This document shows positions 1 through 12,184 of a stretch of DNA of 36,859 bases, in pieces (the stretch's first letter is position 1; each line of letters starts with the position of its first letter). The notes beneath the pieces were generated by a model. The model was given only the letters and a program-made list of their open reading frames with translations, was not told the DNA's origin and ran no database searches. The DNA is from an uncultured Microbacteriaceae bacterium. GTDB lineage: Bacteria > Actinomycetota > Actinomycetes > Actinomycetales > Microbacteriaceae. The stretch covers positions 1-36,859 of the forward strand of contig CAIWRM010000189.1 in the NCBI GenBank assembly GCA_903915075.1, in the 5' to 3' direction. A program made the translations under genes and the position numbers.

Positions 1-3000
1 CTTCCAGTGAGAAACGGCACGGTCGGTGTTGAGCAGATCCACGCGCCCAATAGCTTCGTCGAGGCTGCGGAGTCCGAGCGACGCCAGAAGCTCGCGAACC
101 TGCTCGGCAATGAACTCAAAGAAGTTGACCACGAACTCTGGAGTTCCCGTGAACCGCTCACGGAGCTCGGGGTTCTGTGTAGCCACCCCAACCGGGCAGG
201 TGTCGAGGTGACACACGCGCATCATGATGCAGCCGCTGACCACGAGCGGAGCGGTCGCAAAACCAAACTCCTCGGCGCCCAAGAGAGCGGCAACCACAAC
301 GTCGCGTCCGGTCTTGAGCTGACCGTCTACCTGCACCACAACGCGGTCGCGCATATCGTTGGCAATCAGGGTCTGCTGTGCTTCGGCCAGGCCCAGTTCC
401 CACGGCGTGCCCGCGTGCTTGAGCGAGTTGAGCGGGCTGGCACCCGTTCCCCCGTCGTGACCGCTGATGAGAATGACATCTGCCAACGCCTTGGAGACAC
501 CAGCTGCCACGGCACCAATGCCCGACTGGCTCACGAGCTTGACGTGCACTCGAGCAGAAGGATTTGCTCGTTTCAGGTCGAAGATCAACTGCTTGAGGTC
601 TTCAATCGAATAGATGTCGTGGTGCGGGGGCGGAGAAATAAGGCCCACTCCGGCCGTGGCGTGCCGCGTGCGTGCGATCCACGGGTACACCTTGTTGGGC
701 GGCAACTGGCCACCCTCACCCGGCTTCGCCCCCTGTGCCATCTTGATTTGGATGTCATCGGCATGCGTCAGATACATGCTGGTCACGCCGAATCGACCGG
801 AGGCAACCTGCTTGATGGCACTTCGACGCTCCGGATCGACGAGACGCTCGACGTCTTCTCCACCCTCGCCCGTGTTGGACTTGCCTCCGAGGCGGTTCAT
901 GGCAATCGCAAGTGTTTCGTGGGCTTCGGGCGAAATCGAACCGTAACTCATTGCTCCCGTGGAGAACCGCTTGACGATTGACGCCACCGACTCCACGTCG
1001 TCGAGCGCTATGGGCTTTACATCGTGGTCACCGAGTGAAAAGAGCCCGCGCAGCGTCATCAGCTGTTCAGCCTGCGAATCGACGAGGTCGGTGTACTCGC
1101 GGAAGACGTCGTAGCGACGCGTGCGTGTGGCGTGCTGGAGCTTGAATACTGTCTCCGGGTTGAAGAGGTGAGGAGCACCGTCACGACGCCACTGGTATTC
1201 GCCGCCGGTGGTGAGACGCTCGTGCACCAGGCTGGTGCCCGCCTTTGTGGGATAGGCGCTTGCGTGCCGAGCAGCGTTCTCGTGTTCGATGGTGTCGAGC
1301 CCGATGCCACCCAGGCGACTCAGAGTTCCCGTGAAGTACTCGTCGACAAACTCCTGGCTAAGCCCTACCGCCTCGAACGTCTGCGCGCCCGAGTACGAGC
1401 TGACCGTGGAGATGCCCATCTTGGACATGATCTTGAGAACACCCTTGCCCAGTGCCTTGATGAGATTCTTGGTGGCCTTCTTGGGCGTGATGTCGGTGAT
1501 GTACCCCTCACGAATCATGCTTTCAACTGATTCCATGGCGAGGTAGGGATTGAGCGCACCGGCACCGTATCCGATGAGCAGTGCCGCGTGGTGGACTTCG
1601 CGGACATCTCCCGTCTCAACGACAAGAGAAACCTGCATGCGCGATTCCTGACGAATCAGGTGGTGATGAATTGCCGACACCAACAGCAGCGACGGGATCG
1701 GGGCCTGTTCGTGGTTGCTATCGCGGTCGCTCAGGATAAGGAAAGCGACGTTGTCTGCAACGGCGGCGTCCGCCTCGGCGCACAGGGTAGCGATTCTATC
1801 CGCCAGCGCTTGCGCTCCCCCGCTGACCGGGTAGAGGCCGCTGAGGCGGCGAGTTGTCGGCGCGCCGGCTGAATTGGTGAGGTGGAGGATCTGGCTGAGC
1901 TGTTCGTTGTCGATAATCGGGAATGGCACGACGACCTGTTGAGCATGTTCTGGGGTGGCATCGAGCAGGTTGCGCTCCGGTCCGAGTCCGCGACGCATGC
2001 TCGTGACAATCTCTTCACGAATCGAGTCGAGCGGTGGATTGGTGACCTGAGCGAACTGCTGTTGGAAGTAGTCGAACAGGGTGCGTGGCTTCTCAGACAG
2101 CACGGCTATCGGGGTGTCCGAGCCCATTGCACCGAGTGGTTCCTGACCCGTCCGCGCCATGGGCGCCAGCATGATTCTCAGGTCTTCCTCGGTGTAACCA
2201 AAGGTGCGCTGACGACGAGCCACGGAAGCTGCCGAGTGCAGAACGTGCTCACGAGGAGGGAGGTCGGCAAAACTAATGCGCTCCGACGCAATCCACTCGG
2301 CCCACGGACCCGAGTGGGCCAGTTCCGCCTTGACCTCTTCGTCATCGATAATGCGACCTGCATCTGTATCGACGAGAAACATCTTGCCGGGCTGGAGGCG
2401 GCCCTTGCGCACGACCTTGGCGGGGTCGATCTGATAGACGCCGATCTCACTGGCGACCACAATGAGGCCGTCATCGGTGACGAGATAACGTCCGGGTCGC
2501 AGGCCGTTGCGGTCGAGTGTTGCACCCACGAGAGTGCCGTCGGTGAAGGCCATGGCGGCCGGGCCGTCCCAGGCTTCCATCATGGTTGAGTGATACTCGT
2601 AGAACGCTCGGCGATCGGGGTCCATGTTGGGCTGGTTCTCCCAGGCCTCAGGAATCATCATCATGATTGCGTGGGGCAGACTGCGACCGGCAAGGTTGAG
2701 TAGTTCCACGACCTCGTCGAAGGACGCCGAGTCGCTGCCTCCGTCGGTGCACACGGGCAGCAGGTCCTTCATGGCGCCGAGCTTGTCGGAGGCCAACTGA
2801 GACTGACGCGCGCGCATCCAGTTTCTGTTTCCCTGCACCGTGTTGATTTCGCCATTGTGTGCAACGAAACGGAACGGGTGTGCCAGTGGCCACGACGGGA
2901 AGGTGTTCGTGGAATAGCGCGAGTGAACGAGTGCTAGGCGTGACGAAAAACGCTCGTCAGAGAGGTCGGGGTAGAAGGGTTCGAGCTGAAGAGTCGTGAC

Positions 3001-3606
3001 CATGCCCTTGTAGACGAGCGTGCGACTTGAGAGAGAGGGGAAGTACACCTCGTGGTCGCGTTCGGCGCGCTTTCGCAAGCGGTACACACGTCGATCGAGA
3101 TCGATTCCGGTCAGTTTTCGTGCGGAATCAGTCACATAGAGCTGGGAGATGTGAGGCATCGCCTCCTTTGCCAACGGGCCCAGGCTGGACGGGTCAACCG
3201 GGACATCACGCCAGCCGAGGACATCGAGACCTTCTTCGTCCGCGAGTGACTCGATCGCAGCGAGAACCTCTGCGCGCTTCGCAGCGTCGACTGGGAGAAA
3301 AGCATTACCCACGGCGTAGGCGCCCGATTCCGGCAACGCAAGACCAGACACGGCGGCAAGAAACTCGTGGGGAATCTGCGTCATGATTCCAGCGCCATCA
3401 CCGGTTCCGGCGTCGGAACCCACGGCACCTCGGTGTTCAAGGTTGCGAAGTGCGTCGAGCGCGACATCAATGATATCGTGTCCGGCGTGCCCGCGGGTCG
3501 TTGCCACAAGCGCAAAACCGCAGGAATCCTTGTCTAGAGCGGGATCAAAGAGCCCGGAGGCCTCGGGCACAGCGGAGAAGCGATGGTGGGGACGAAGAGT
3601 ACTCAT
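1..3606 (-). CDS. gltB: Glutamate synthase (NADPH) large subunit, 3' part truncated by the window edge
   Basis: Open minus frame from ATG at 3606 ([35 protein letters not shown]...) with no stop down to position 1, so it is missing from the ORF track. Contains the Cys of the class-II amidotransferase domain, [17 protein letters not shown], and the Fe-S motif [27 protein letters not shown]. Confidence 0.95.
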   Translation of the reverse strand, partial: MSTLRPHHRFSAVPEASGLFDPALDKDSCGFALVATTRGHAGHDIIDVALDALRNLEHRGAVGSDAGTGDGAGIMTQIPHEFLAAVSGLALPESGAYAVGNAFLPVDAAKRAEVLAAIESLADEEGLDVLGWRDVPVDPSSLGPLAKEAMPHISQLYVTDSARKLTGIDLDRRVYRLRKRAERDHEVYFPSLSSRTLVYKGMVTTLQLEPFYPDLSDERFSSRLALVHSRYSTNTFPSWPLAHPFRFVAHNGEINTVQGNRNWMRARQSQLASDKLGAMKDLLPVCTDGGSDSASFDEVVELLNLAGRSLPHAIMMMIPEAWENQPNMDPDRRAFYEYHSTMMEAWDGPAAMAFTDGTLVGATLDRNGLRPGRYLVTDDGLIVVASEIGVYQIDPAKVVRKGRLQPGKMFLVDTDAGRIIDDEEVKAELAHSGPWAEWIASERISFADLPPREHVLHSAASVARRQRTFGYTEEDLRIMLAPMARTGQEPLGAMGSDTPIAVLSEKPRTLFDYFQQQFAQVTNPPLDSIREEIVTSMRRGLGPERNLLDATPEHAQQVVVPFPIIDNEQLSQILHLTNSAGAPTTRRLSGLYPVSGGAQALADRIATLCAEADAAVADNVAFLILSDRDSNHEQAPIPSLLLVSAIHHHLIRQESRMQVSLVVETGDVREVHHAALLIGYGAGALNPYLAMESVESMIREGYITDITPKKATKNLIKALGKGVLKIMSKMGISTVSSYSGAQTFEAVGLSQEFVDEYFTGTLSRLGGIGLDTIEHENAARHASAYPTKAGTSLVHERLTTGGEYQWRRDGAPHLFNPETVFKLQHATRTRRYDVFREYTDLVDSQAEQLMTLRGLFSLGDHDVKPIALDDVESVASIVKRFSTGAMSYGSISPEAHETLAIAMNRLGGKSNTGEGGEDVERLVDPERRSAIKQVASGRFGVTSMYLTHADDIQIKMAQGAKPGEGGQLPPNKVYPWIARTRHATAGVGLISPPPHHDIYSIEDLKQLIFDLKRANPSARVHVKLVSQSGIGAVAAGVSKALADVILISGHDGGTGASPLNSLKHAGTPWELGLAEAQQTLIANDMRDRVVVQVDGQLKTGRDVVVAALLGAEEFGFATAPLVVSGCIMMRVCHLDTCPVGVATQNPELRERFTGTPEFVVNFFEFIAEQVRELLASLGLRSLDEAIGRVDLLNTDRAVSHWK

Positions 3607-3684
3607 GACACCTCTCCTCAGAGATAGCACGGAGATGTCGCCAGCTGAGCGGGCAACACACGGACAAGAACGTGGCAGGACTCT

Positions 3685-4662
3685 TTACCGAGCGGTGCGA
3701 CTTTTGGCCGACGCGGCTCGAGGAGAATCCTTTACCGGTGCGGCGTCAGTGCCACTAGATTTTCGGGGCTTTTCCGATTCCTTAGATTCTACATCAGGCT
3801 TTCGCGGACCGCGTCCCGGAAGATAGACCGATTCCTCGCGGCCTGGGTGACGCCGCGATTGAACAATGTAGAGGATGATGCCGAGAATGATGGCTGCGAA
3901 AGACGCCCAAATATTGCTCCGAATACCCAGGAACGTTTCGCTGGGGTCGAGTCGGATGGCCTCCAGCCATGCTCGTCCCAAGCCGTACCACACGAGATAG
4001 AAAGCGAGCGCCTTACCCCAACGCATCTCGCGTCGCCGTTCGATGAGCAAAAGAATCACGACACCCGCGATGTTCCAGATGATTTCGTAAAGAAATGTCG
4101 GATGAAAGACCGTGTCAAATGGAAGACCCGATGGGACAGCCGCATTTGGCATGTCGATGACAAGTCCCCACGGCAGTGTCGTGGGTAAACCAAACAGCTC
4201 TTGGTTGAAGTAGTTTCCGATGCGACCCGTGGCTTGAGCAACGAGGAGTCCCGGAACTAGCGCATCAGCGAAACTCAGGAAACGAACGCCGGTCTGGCGC
4301 GAACCGAGCCATACTCCCAGAGCCCCTCCGATGAGAGCGCCAAAGATGGCATTTCCGCCCTCCCAAATGTACAAGACCGAAAGAGGATTGATGTCGGGTC
4401 CGAAGTAATCGCCGGGGTGTGTGAGAACGTGATAGATACGAGCAAAGACGATTCCCAGAGGCACCGTCCAGAGCAGGAAGTCAAGAACGACACCCTTTTC
4501 AGCCCCGCGCGCGGTGAGGCGTCGACCGGTTATCCAGACGGCCAGAATGATGCCGAGAAGAATTGCCAGCGCGTACACGTGCACCTTCAGCGGCCCGAGA
4601 TCGAAAGACTGCCAGGAAGCCGGAGGACTGGGCAAACTAGCGAGAATTGTGGCTGTGTTCAC
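3685..4662 (-). CDS. lgt: Prolipoprotein diacylglyceryl transferase
   Basis: Multi-TM protein with VPGLLVAQATGRIGNYFNQELFG and HPTFLYE motifs. The track start (4704) is TTG; the GTG at 4662 (VNTATILASLPSPP), preceded by AAAGGA, looks more likely. Confidence 0.93.
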   Translation of the reverse strand: MNTATILASLPSPPASWQSFDLGPLKVHVYALAILLGIILAVWITGRRLTARGAEKGVVLDFLLWTVPLGIVFARIYHVLTHPGDYFGPDINPLSVLYIWEGGNAIFGALIGGALGVWLGSRQTGVRFLSFADALVPGLLVAQATGRIGNYFNQELFGLPTTLPWGLVIDMPNAAVPSGLPFDTVFHPTFLYEIIWNIAGVVILLLIERRREMRWGKALAFYLVWYGLGRAWLEAIRLDPSETFLGIRSNIWASFAAIILGIILYIVQSRRHPGREESVYLPGRGPRKPDVESKESEKPRKSSGTDAAPVKDSPRAASAKSRTAR

Positions 4663-4716
4663 GTGTGGGGGTGTCCTTTGATGGGTGGCGGAGAAGCAGG
4701 TCAAGTTTAGGCGGGA

Positions 4717-5493
4717 CTAGTGCTTGCCCGCTGACAGTTGTTTCGCCAGCGCTCCGGCGGCCTGTGCCCCACCCTCAGCAAGTGCGGACACCAGCGCGGA
4801 ACCCACGATGGCAGCGTCAGCGTACTCGAGAACCTCGGTTACCTGTTCCGGAGTTGAGATTCCCAAGCCCACACCAATGTTCGTCGCGCCGGACTCTCTC
4901 AGCCGTGCCACAACTCCCCGGGCAGCAGTGTCAACGTCATTGCGTGCGCCCGTGATTCCCATGGTTGAGACGGCGTAGACGAATCCTCGACTGTTCGACG
5001 TGGCGGACGAGAGGCGGTCTGCGGACGAGGAAGGTGCAGCGAGGAACACGTGGTCGAGGTCATGGTCGTCAGCTGCCCCCAGCCACTCTTTCGCCTCGTC
5101 GGGAATGAGGTCGGGAGTAATCAGCCCCGCTCCCCCGGCCGCGGCCAAGTCGCGTGCAAATGCGTCGACCCCGTACTGCAGAATCGGATTGAAGTAGGTC
5201 ATCACCAGCACCGGAGCATCCACGCGCTCCCGAATAGCTGCCACCGCTTCGAAGGTTTGCGACAGGCGGAAGCCCGCTTCGAGGGCGGTGTTGGTGGCCC
5301 GCTGAATCACCAGTCCATCCATCACAGGATCGCTGTAGGGCAGGCCCATCTCCAGAATGTCCACGCCGTTCTCGACAAGCGCCACTGCTGCTTCTACGGA
5401 AGCGTCAACCGTGGGAAAACCTAACGGGAGATATCCAATGAGAAGACCGTGCTCTCGGCGATCGTTGAATACGGCGTTGACCTGCGAGCTCAC
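4717..5493 (-). CDS. trpA: Tryptophan synthase alpha subunit
   Basis: [45 protein letters not shown] motifs; overlaps trpB stop by 4 nt. Confidence 0.97.
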   Translation of the reverse strand: MSSQVNAVFNDRREHGLLIGYLPLGFPTVDASVEAAVALVENGVDILEMGLPYSDPVMDGLVIQRATNTALEAGFRLSQTFEAVAAIRERVDAPVLVMTYFNPILQYGVDAFARDLAAAGGAGLITPDLIPDEAKEWLGAADDHDLDHVFLAAPSSSADRLSSATSNSRGFVYAVSTMGITGARNDVDTAARGVVARLRESGATNIGVGLGISTPEQVTEVLEYADAAIVGSALVSALAEGGAQAAGALAKQLSAGKH

Positions 5494-6695
5494 GAGGTAC
5501 CGTCCAGGATTCCGAAGTACTCACCGGCGGTCTGCATGTCTTTGTCGCCCCGACCGCTGAGATTAATGAGCAGCGTGGCGTTGGGTCCACGCTCGCGGCC
5601 TACTTCGAGCGCACCGGCGAGTCCGTGCGCTGTCTCGATTGCGGGAATGATTCCCTCGGTCTGGCTCAGGAGTCGAAGTGCCGACATGGCATCGGCGTCG
5701 GTGATGGGTCGGTAGCTTGCTCGGCCCAGATCTTTGAGCCAGGAGTGCTCGGGGCCCACACCGGGATAGTCGAGTCCGGCCGAGATGGAATGAGACTCCA
5801 TCGTTTGGCCGTCGGCATCCTGCAGCATGTAGCTGCGCGCTCCGTGGAGAACCCCAGGGCGACCACGCGTGAGCGTTGCCGCGTGCTCCAACGTATCGAT
5901 GCCCCGACCCGCGGCCTCACAGCCGATAAGGTCAACGTCAGCGTCGTCCAAAAAGGCGTGGAAAATGCCAATGGCATTGGAGCCGCCACCCACACAGGCG
6001 ATCACGGCATCCGGAAGTCCTCCGGTGAGCGCGAGGACCTGTTCCCGAGCCTCTTCGCCAATGATTTTGTGAAAATCGCGAACCATTTGCGGGAACGGGT
6101 GCGGACCAGCAACGGTTCCCAGTAGGTAGTGCGTGTTGTCGACGTTGGCTACCCAATCGCGAAGGGCCTCATTGATGGCGTCCTTGAGGGTACGTGAGCC
6201 CGTGGTCACCGGAACAACCGTTGCCCCGAGAAGTCTCATGCGTGCAACGTTGAGCGCCTGACGCTGAGTGTCGACTTCGCCCATGTAGACGATGCACTCC
6301 ATGCCAAAGAGCGCTGCCGCCGTTGCCGTAGCTACCCCGTGTTGGCCGGCACCGGTTTCTGCGATGAGGCGCGTCTTGCCGATGCGTCGGGCCAACAGTG
6401 CTTGACCCAGCACGTTGTTGATCTTGTGGCTTCCCGTGTGGTTGAGGTCCTCGCGTTTGAGAATGATGCGCGCTCCCCCGGCGTGCTGGGCAAACCTGGG
6501 GACCTCGGTGATGATGGACGGCCGGCCGGTGTAAGTGGCATGCAGGTGGGCGAGCTCTTCACCGAAGGTCGGGTCAAGCTTGGAGAGTTCGTAGGCCTCG
6601 GCAAGTTCGTCGAGGGCGGCAATCAGAGATTCGGGTACGTAGCGACCACCGAAGTCGCCAAAGTAGGGGCCCTGCTGTGCACGGAGTTTTGTCAT
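5490..6695 (-). CDS. trpB: Tryptophan synthase beta subunit
   Basis: [32 protein letters not shown] (PLP Lys), [12 protein letters not shown] overlap with trpC stop. Confidence 0.98.
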   Translation of the reverse strand: MTKLRAQQGPYFGDFGGRYVPESLIAALDELAEAYELSKLDPTFGEELAHLHATYTGRPSIITEVPRFAQHAGGARIILKREDLNHTGSHKINNVLGQALLARRIGKTRLIAETGAGQHGVATATAAALFGMECIVYMGEVDTQRQALNVARMRLLGATVVPVTTGSRTLKDAINEALRDWVANVDNTHYLLGTVAGPHPFPQMVRDFHKIIGEEAREQVLALTGGLPDAVIACVGGGSNAIGIFHAFLDDADVDLIGCEAAGRGIDTLEHAATLTRGRPGVLHGARSYMLQDADGQTMESHSISAGLDYPGVGPEHSWLKDLGRASYRPITDADAMSALRLLSQTEGIIPAIETAHGLAGALEVGRERGPNATLLINLSGRGDKDMQTAGEYFGILDGTS

Positions 6696-7465
6696 GATGC
6701 GAGGAATCCTGCCATGGTTACGAGGGGGTCTGCGGTAACGAGCGCTTCGCCAACAAGAACCACGTCTGCTCCCGCGGCGCGATAGTGCGCCACATCTGCC
6801 GCCGTGCGAACTGCCGACTCGGCAACGCTGATTGTTGAACCGGGAATCTGGTCGGCGAGACGTCCGAACAGGTCTCGATCAAGTTCGAACGTGTCGAGGT
6901 CTCGAGCGTTGACGCCGATGAGCGCAGCTCCAATGTCAACAGCACGAGCCACCTCGTTCGCTGAGTGCGTCTCGACGAGAGCTGTCATTCCCAGCGAAAG
7001 GATCAACTCATGGAGCCGTTCGAGTTCGCCCTGTTGCAGCGCAGCAACAATCAGGAGAACGATGTCGGCCCGGTGCGCGCGCGCCTCATAAACCTGATAC
7101 TCGGTCGCAATGAAATCTTTTCGAAGCACGGGAATATCGACGACACTGCGCACGGCATCCAAGTCGTCGAGCGATCCCTTGAAACGACGCTCCTCGGTCA
7201 GCACAGATATTGCTGACGCGCCTCCGGCGGCATAGCTCAGAGCGAGAGCGGCGGGATCAGAAATCTCTGCCATTTCGCCACGGGACGGGCTTGCCCGCTT
7301 AACTTCAGCGATGATTTTTACGTGGTCGGCCGGTGCAAGTGCAGCAAGTGCATCAAGCGCTGGCGGGGCACTGTGAGCGCGCTCCATCACCGCCGCGAGG
7401 GACAGAACCTTCTCACGGTCGCGGGCATCCTCCACCGATCCGGCGGTGAGTTCACTGAGCAGCAA
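6692..7465 (-). CDS. trpC: Indole-3-glycerol phosphate synthase
   Basis: [52 protein letters not shown] motifs; start appears to be TTG. Confidence 0.96.
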   Translation of the reverse strand: MLLSELTAGSVEDARDREKVLSLAAVMERAHSAPPALDALAALAPADHVKIIAEVKRASPSRGEMAEISDPAALALSYAAGGASAISVLTEERRFKGSLDDLDAVRSVVDIPVLRKDFIATEYQVYEARAHRADIVLLIVAALQQGELERLHELILSLGMTALVETHSANEVARAVDIGAALIGVNARDLDTFELDRDLFGRLADQIPGSTISVAESAVRTAADVAHYRAAGADVVLVGEALVTADPLVTMAGFLAS

Positions 7466-7466
7466 G

Positions 7467-7700
7467 TTAGGAGTGCGCCTTAGGAACGTACTTGGGCCCG
7501 TGCACGCCGTAGCCGGCCTTCGACAGAATCAAGCCCACAATCGGACCGATGATCAATAGAGCGACGCTCGCGTAGACGCCAACGGGCATCTCGAGAACAA
7601 AAAATACCGTTCCCGCAGCGAAAGCCACGAGCATCGTGATGACGGTTGTCCACGCAGCGGGCGAGTGACCCTCACCCGGGTCATTGGGGTTGGCGCACAT
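7467..7700 (-). CDS. Small HGxxPAAW-like membrane protein, function unknown
   Basis: From ATG at 7700: MCANPNDPGEGHSPAAWTTVITMLVAFAAGTVFFVLEMPVGVYASVALLIIGPIVGLILSKAGYGVHGPKYVPKAHS. Has a PAAW motif and two predicted TM segments, between trp genes. The longer ORF-track start (7901) overlaps the upstream gene. Confidence 0.75.
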   Translation of the reverse strand: MCANPNDPGEGHSPAAWTTVITMLVAFAAGTVFFVLEMPVGVYASVALLIIGPIVGLILSKAGYGVHGPKYVPKAHS

Positions 7701-7737
7701 AGTTACTCCATCAGGTTGTCGGGGAAACGCTTCTAGT

Positions 7738-8352
7738 TTAGTGGCCCGGCGTTCGTGTCGGGTCGCCCCCACCTGAGAAGTTGTCCCACGTCTCGTGCGG
7801 ATCGTTCTCCACCCCGCCGCCGCGCGTGCCTTGTCGAGCGGACGACGACTCGGGACGCTCATAACGACGGCTGTTGTTGCTCCAGGTGCGGCCAGAAACA
7901 ATCACAGCCACTCCGACGCATGCCGCACCGACGAGCATTACCAGGGCAATGAATGCCCACGGCGTGAGGGCAAGCGTGTCAATGAGATCGCGCTGCCGGA
8001 TGGTGTCGGAAACGCCCGTCACCGTCGAAATGGATACTCTCGCGGCAGCAATGGGATCACTGATGACGACTAGGGACACAATCAGGCCACCCAACGCGGC
8101 ACAAATGGCGATGGCGGCGCTCACAATTCGCACGACAAGCCGGGAAACGAGCGACACAATCAGCGCCGCAGCGAAGGCCAGACTCAAGCCCACAAATGAG
8201 GGCGCCAACGTGCCGCCCGTTACGACGAGTTCGCGGGCGCTTGACTCGGCAGACGACAAGCCCAGGATGACCCAGGGTTGCGCCCCGGCGATGAGAAGAA
8301 CCGCGCTGCTGATGACGGTCGCAACGACAACCGCGCTTCGAGTAATGCGCAT
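7738..8352 (-). CDS. Trp biosynthesis-associated membrane protein (Trp_oprn_chp-like)
   Basis: About four hydrophobic segments, located between trpE and trpC as expected for the actinobacterial Trp-operon membrane protein family. Confidence 0.75.
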   Translation of the reverse strand: MRITRSAVVVATVISSAVLLIAGAQPWVILGLSSAESSARELVVTGGTLAPSFVGLSLAFAAALIVSLVSRLVVRIVSAAIAICAALGGLIVSLVVISDPIAAARVSISTVTGVSDTIRQRDLIDTLALTPWAFIALVMLVGAACVGVAVIVSGRTWSNNSRRYERPESSSARQGTRGGGVENDPHETWDNFSGGGDPTRTPGH

Positions 8353-8374
8353 CAGAGGCCCACGGTCGAACTCG

Positions 8375-9895
8375 TCACTTGACGGACGTTTGCTCGACGA
8401 GAGCGTTCGCTATCGCGACTGCCCGAAGGGGTGCGGCAGCCTTGTTGACGCTCTCTTGAAACTCGGATTCGGGGTCGCTATCCGCGACGAAACCTCCACC
8501 TGCCTGCACGAACGCGCGATTGCCAACGATGGTGGCGGTGCGAATGGCAATTGCCAGGTCGGCGTTACCGGCAAAGTCAAAGTAACCAACAACGCCACCA
8601 TAAACGCCGCGCCCGGCGGGCTCGAGCTCGTCGATGATTTCTAAAGCCCGAGGCTTGGGTGCACCCGAGAGGGTTCCCGCGGGGAATGTCGCTCGGAACA
8701 CGTCGACGGCATCTAATCCGGCCCGCAGATTGCCCTCGACGGAGGACACAATGTGCATGATGTGGCTAAACCTCTCCACGCGCATGAACTCGGTGACCTC
8801 AACACTTCCGGCATCGCACACACGCAGGAGATCGTTGCGCGCCAAATCAACGAGCATGAGGTGCTCGGCGCGCTCCTTCTCGTCGGCAAGCAACTCTGTT
8901 TCCAACGCGAGGTCGACCTCGGGTGTAGCGCCCCGCGGGCGCGAACCGGCAATGGGATGGGTAAAGACCCGACTGTCGTTCACTTTGACGAGCGCCTCCG
9001 GCGAAGACCCGACGACAGCGTAGGGTGAGCCATCAGCCGCTTCTAGGCTCAGAAGGTACATGTAGGGGCTCGGGTTGAGCGACCGAAGTACGCGGTAGAC
9101 ATCGAGCGGCGTTGCTCGACACTCGAGTTCGAACCGTTGCGAAATCACGACCTGGAAGATGTCACCGGCAACGATGAAATCCTTTGATGTCAACACTGAC
9201 GCGAGATAGTCGTCACGCGTTGTTCGATGCTCGGGCTTCGCGGTGATCGAGAGGTCAATTAGCTGAACGGTCGTTGAGTGTGGCGCGCGAAGGCGCTCCT
9301 CAAGTTGGTCGATTCGGGCGAGGGCTTCATCAAAATCGGGAGTTGAATCAAGCGCGAGAACGTTCGTGACCAGCGTGAGTGTGCCCGTGCGGTGATCAAT
9401 GACGATGAGGTCGCGGACAAAACTCAGCGCCTGGCCGGGTACGGGAATCTCTGCGGGAGGAATGTGAGGAAGGCGCTCAAGTTGACGCACGGCATCCCAG
9501 CCAATGAAACCCACGAGCCCGCCGGTGAGTGGAGCAATGTGCGTGTTGTGTGAGCCGGCCCAACGTTGGGTGAGCGCTGATACCGCGTCGAGTCCCTGCT
9601 GTGGCACCGGGCCACCAAATGCCACCTCGGCATCGAGTGAGTAGTTGATCCAGTGTGACGTGCCCTCAATGTCGGTGAGAGTGCCGAAGCTCTCCACACC
9701 CAAGAATGAGAAGCGCGACCAAATACCGCCCTGCTCAGCTGACTCCAGCAGGAATGAGCCCGGGCGAGAGTCGGTGAGACGACGATAAAGAGAAACCGGG
9801 GAATCTCCGTCGGCAAAAACCTCGCGACTGACCGTAACGACACGCTGCCCACTGCTGACGAGAGCATCGAATTCTTCACGCGACGTTTGACTCAT
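8375..9895 (-). CDS. trpE: Anthranilate synthase component I
   Basis: ATG at 9895 (MSQTSREEFDALVSSGQRVV). Motifs SPEALVKV, HPIAGSRPRGATPEVD, AGTLSGAPKPRALEIIDELEP, GGVVGYFDF. The 9928 track start would extend into hisI. Confidence 0.95.
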   Translation of the reverse strand: MSQTSREEFDALVSSGQRVVTVSREVFADGDSPVSLYRRLTDSRPGSFLLESAEQGGIWSRFSFLGVESFGTLTDIEGTSHWINYSLDAEVAFGGPVPQQGLDAVSALTQRWAGSHNTHIAPLTGGLVGFIGWDAVRQLERLPHIPPAEIPVPGQALSFVRDLIVIDHRTGTLTLVTNVLALDSTPDFDEALARIDQLEERLRAPHSTTVQLIDLSITAKPEHRTTRDDYLASVLTSKDFIVAGDIFQVVISQRFELECRATPLDVYRVLRSLNPSPYMYLLSLEAADGSPYAVVGSSPEALVKVNDSRVFTHPIAGSRPRGATPEVDLALETELLADEKERAEHLMLVDLARNDLLRVCDAGSVEVTEFMRVERFSHIMHIVSSVEGNLRAGLDAVDVFRATFPAGTLSGAPKPRALEIIDELEPAGRGVYGGVVGYFDFAGNADLAIAIRTATIVGNRAFVQAGGGFVADSDPESEFQESVNKAAAPLRAVAIANALVEQTSVK

Positions 9896-9908
9896 GGTGT
9901 GACTATTC

Positions 9909-10277
9909 TCACACGGTCGTCGAAGCACTGTCGTCGGGCCTCATGTCGGTCACCGCATCAAGCGCCAGCGCGTCAAAGCAGGACACTGTGCCCGTGTGGC
10001 ACGCAGGGCCAACCTGGTGCACGGTGAGCAGGAGTGAGTCGCCATCGCAGTCGAGTTCTACGCGGCGCACAAACTGAGCGTGCCCACTGGTATCGCCCTT
10101 TCGCCAGAGTTCGCCGCGCGAGCGTGAGTAGTAGACAGCACGACCCGTCGTGAGCGTGGCCTCGAGGGCAACTCGATTCATGTACGCGAGCATCAACACC
10201 CGACCGGTCTGGTCGTCCTGAGCGACGACCGGAATCAGTCCCTGCTCGTTGAATACCACTCCCTCGGGAATTGTCAT
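9909..10277 (-). CDS. hisI: Phosphoribosyl-AMP cyclohydrolase
   Basis: [57 protein letters not shown] motifs. Confidence 0.97.
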   Translation of the reverse strand: MTIPEGVVFNEQGLIPVVAQDDQTGRVLMLAYMNRVALEATLTTGRAVYYSRSRGELWRKGDTSGHAQFVRRVELDCDGDSLLLTVHQVGPACHTGTVSCFDALALDAVTDMRPDDSASTTV

Positions 10278-11041
10278 GCTGCCCGCACCTCGTAACCGTG
10301 ATTCTCTAAATCGTGCTTAACGTCTGAGATAGATACGTCGCCTGAGTGGAAAATGGATGCGGCCAGAACGGCATCCGCTCCCGCAGCAACGGCTGGAGCA
10401 AAATCCTCGGCGCGGCCGGCTCCGCCCGAGGCGATGATGGGCACGTGTGAGTTCACCGTGATCAACGAAATGAGTTCGAGGTCGAAGCCCATCTTCGTGC
10501 CGTCAGCGTCGATGGAGTTAACGAGCAACTCGCCAACCCCGCGCTCCTGCGCCTCGCGGGTCCAATCAACGGCGTCGATGTCGGTTTCCGTGCGCCCACC
10601 GTGCGTGGTCACGATAAAACCACTGACGGCATTCTCCGAGCGCTTGATATCGAGACTCAATACCAGCACCTGTGCGCCAAACCGTGAAGAGATATCGTCG
10701 AGAAGGTCGGGCCGCGCGAGGGCTGCACTGTTCACGCTGACCTTGTCGGCTCCGCTGGCGAGAAGACGTGCCACATCGTCGGCACTGCGCACTCCCCCGC
10801 CGACGGTCAGCGGAATGAAGACCTCGTCGGCTGCGCGCGCCACAACGTCGTACATCGTCTCCCGCCCATCCACGGTTGCTGACACATCGAGAAAAGTCAC
10901 CTCGTCGGCGCCCTGAGCGTAGTAGCTCCGCGCAAGCTCTACAGGATCTCCCGCATCGCGCAGATCGCGAAAATTCACGCCCTTCACCACGCGCCCTGCG
11001 GACACGTCCAGGCACGGGATGATGCGCACCGACAGCGACAC
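10274..11041 (-). CDS. hisF: Imidazole glycerol phosphate synthase subunit HisF
   Basis: [61 protein letters not shown]. Confidence 0.98.
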   Translation of the reverse strand: MSLSVRIIPCLDVSAGRVVKGVNFRDLRDAGDPVELARSYYAQGADEVTFLDVSATVDGRETMYDVVARAADEVFIPLTVGGGVRSADDVARLLASGADKVSVNSAALARPDLLDDISSRFGAQVLVLSLDIKRSENAVSGFIVTTHGGRTETDIDAVDWTREAQERGVGELLVNSIDADGTKMGFDLELISLITVNSHVPIIASGGAGRAEDFAPAVAAGADAVLAASIFHSGDVSISDVKHDLENHGYEVRAA

Positions 11042-11042
11042 G

Positions 11043-11882
11043 CTAAAGCCTGGCCGCGTGTATGGCGCTCACCAAAATGGCGCGCGCTCCGAGTTCGTAG
11101 AGCGAGTCCATCACGTGATTCTGATCGTCCCGCGGAACCATGACACGCACGGCTACCCACTCGGGATCCCGCAGCGGCGACACCGTCGGCGATTCGATGC
11201 CCGGTGCGAGGGCACACGCGCGCTCGAGTAGTGAAACTGGGCAGTCGTAGTCCATGAGCACGTAGGCGCGCGCCACCAAGACACCCTCGAGTCGCTTCAC
11301 GAGTGTTGTGACCGCCGCGTCGGAGCTTCCCCCTGAGATCAGGACACCTGAGCTCTCAAGAATGACCGGTCCGAAGATTTCGAGCCCTGCTTTGCGAAGA
11401 GTCGTGCCCGTGGAGACGACGTCTGCCACGGCGTCAGCTACACCGAGGCGAACGGCGGACTCGACTGCCCCGTCGAGAGGTACGAGAGTTGCCGTGACAC
11501 CGGCAGCATCCAGGAACGCGCCCACAAGACCGGGATAACTGGTTGCGACACGACGCCCGGCAAGCTCAGAAACGTTCGTGATTGTGCCTACCGGAGCCGC
11601 GAATCGAAACGTTGACTGACCAAAGTCCAAATCGGCAATTTCGCGCGCGCTCGACCCAGAATCGAGCAAGAGGTCGCGACCGGTAATGCCCACGTCCAAG
11701 GCTCCCGAGCCCACGTAGGTGGCGATGTCACGAGGACGAAGATAGAAAAACTCAACGTCGTTGCGCGCATCTTCCACGTGCAGCTCGCGAGTATCACGAC
11801 GTGTCGCGTAACCCGCCTCACGCAGCATCTCTATGGCGACGTCGGCGAGTGAGCCCTTGTTGGGGACTGCAATTCTCAGCAT
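11043..11882 (-). CDS. hisG: ATP phosphoribosyltransferase (long form)
   Basis: [58 protein letters not shown]. Confidence 0.97.
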   Translation of the reverse strand: MLRIAVPNKGSLADVAIEMLREAGYATRRDTRELHVEDARNDVEFFYLRPRDIATYVGSGALDVGITGRDLLLDSGSSAREIADLDFGQSTFRFAAPVGTITNVSELAGRRVATSYPGLVGAFLDAAGVTATLVPLDGAVESAVRLGVADAVADVVSTGTTLRKAGLEIFGPVILESSGVLISGGSSDAAVTTLVKRLEGVLVARAYVLMDYDCPVSLLERACALAPGIESPTVSPLRDPEWVAVRVMVPRDDQNHVMDSLYELGARAILVSAIHAARL

Positions 11883-11911
11883 GGGTATCCTTGCCCGGGT
11901 GATAAAGCTCG

Positions 11912-12175
11912 TTAGAGGTGTGAGTAGACGTTCTCGAGGGTGAGACCCTTGCGCAGCATGAGCACCTGCACGTGATACAGAAGTTGGGAAATCTCTTCGG
12001 CGGTGCGGTCGTTATCTTCGTACTCGGCCGCCATCCAGACCTCGGCAGATTCCTCAACGATTTTCTTACCGATGGCGTGCACTCCGTCGTCATACTCGGC
12101 GACCGTGCGCGAACCTTCGGGGCGCGTCGCTATGCGCTCGGATAGTTCGTTGAAAAGACCTTCAAACGTTTTCAC
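11912..12175 (-). CDS. hisE: Phosphoribosyl-ATP pyrophosphatase
   Basis: [73 protein letters not shown]. Confidence 0.97.
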   Translation of the reverse strand: MKTFEGLFNELSERIATRPEGSRTVAEYDDGVHAIGKKIVEESAEVWMAAEYEDNDRTAEEISQLLYHVQVLMLRKGLTLENVYSHL

Positions 12176-12184
12176 ATATCAAGA

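Noticed and set aside
7-981. 324-aa plus-strand ORF opposite gltB (also 1132..1530, 1882..2589)
   Set aside because: Lies antisense to the real gltB frame, which the ORF track omits only because its stop is outside the window. No domain similarity.
9896-9908. Trp attenuator or leader peptide upstream of trpE
   Set aside because: trpE starts 13 nt after the hisI stop; there is no room for a leader peptide or attenuator immediately upstream.
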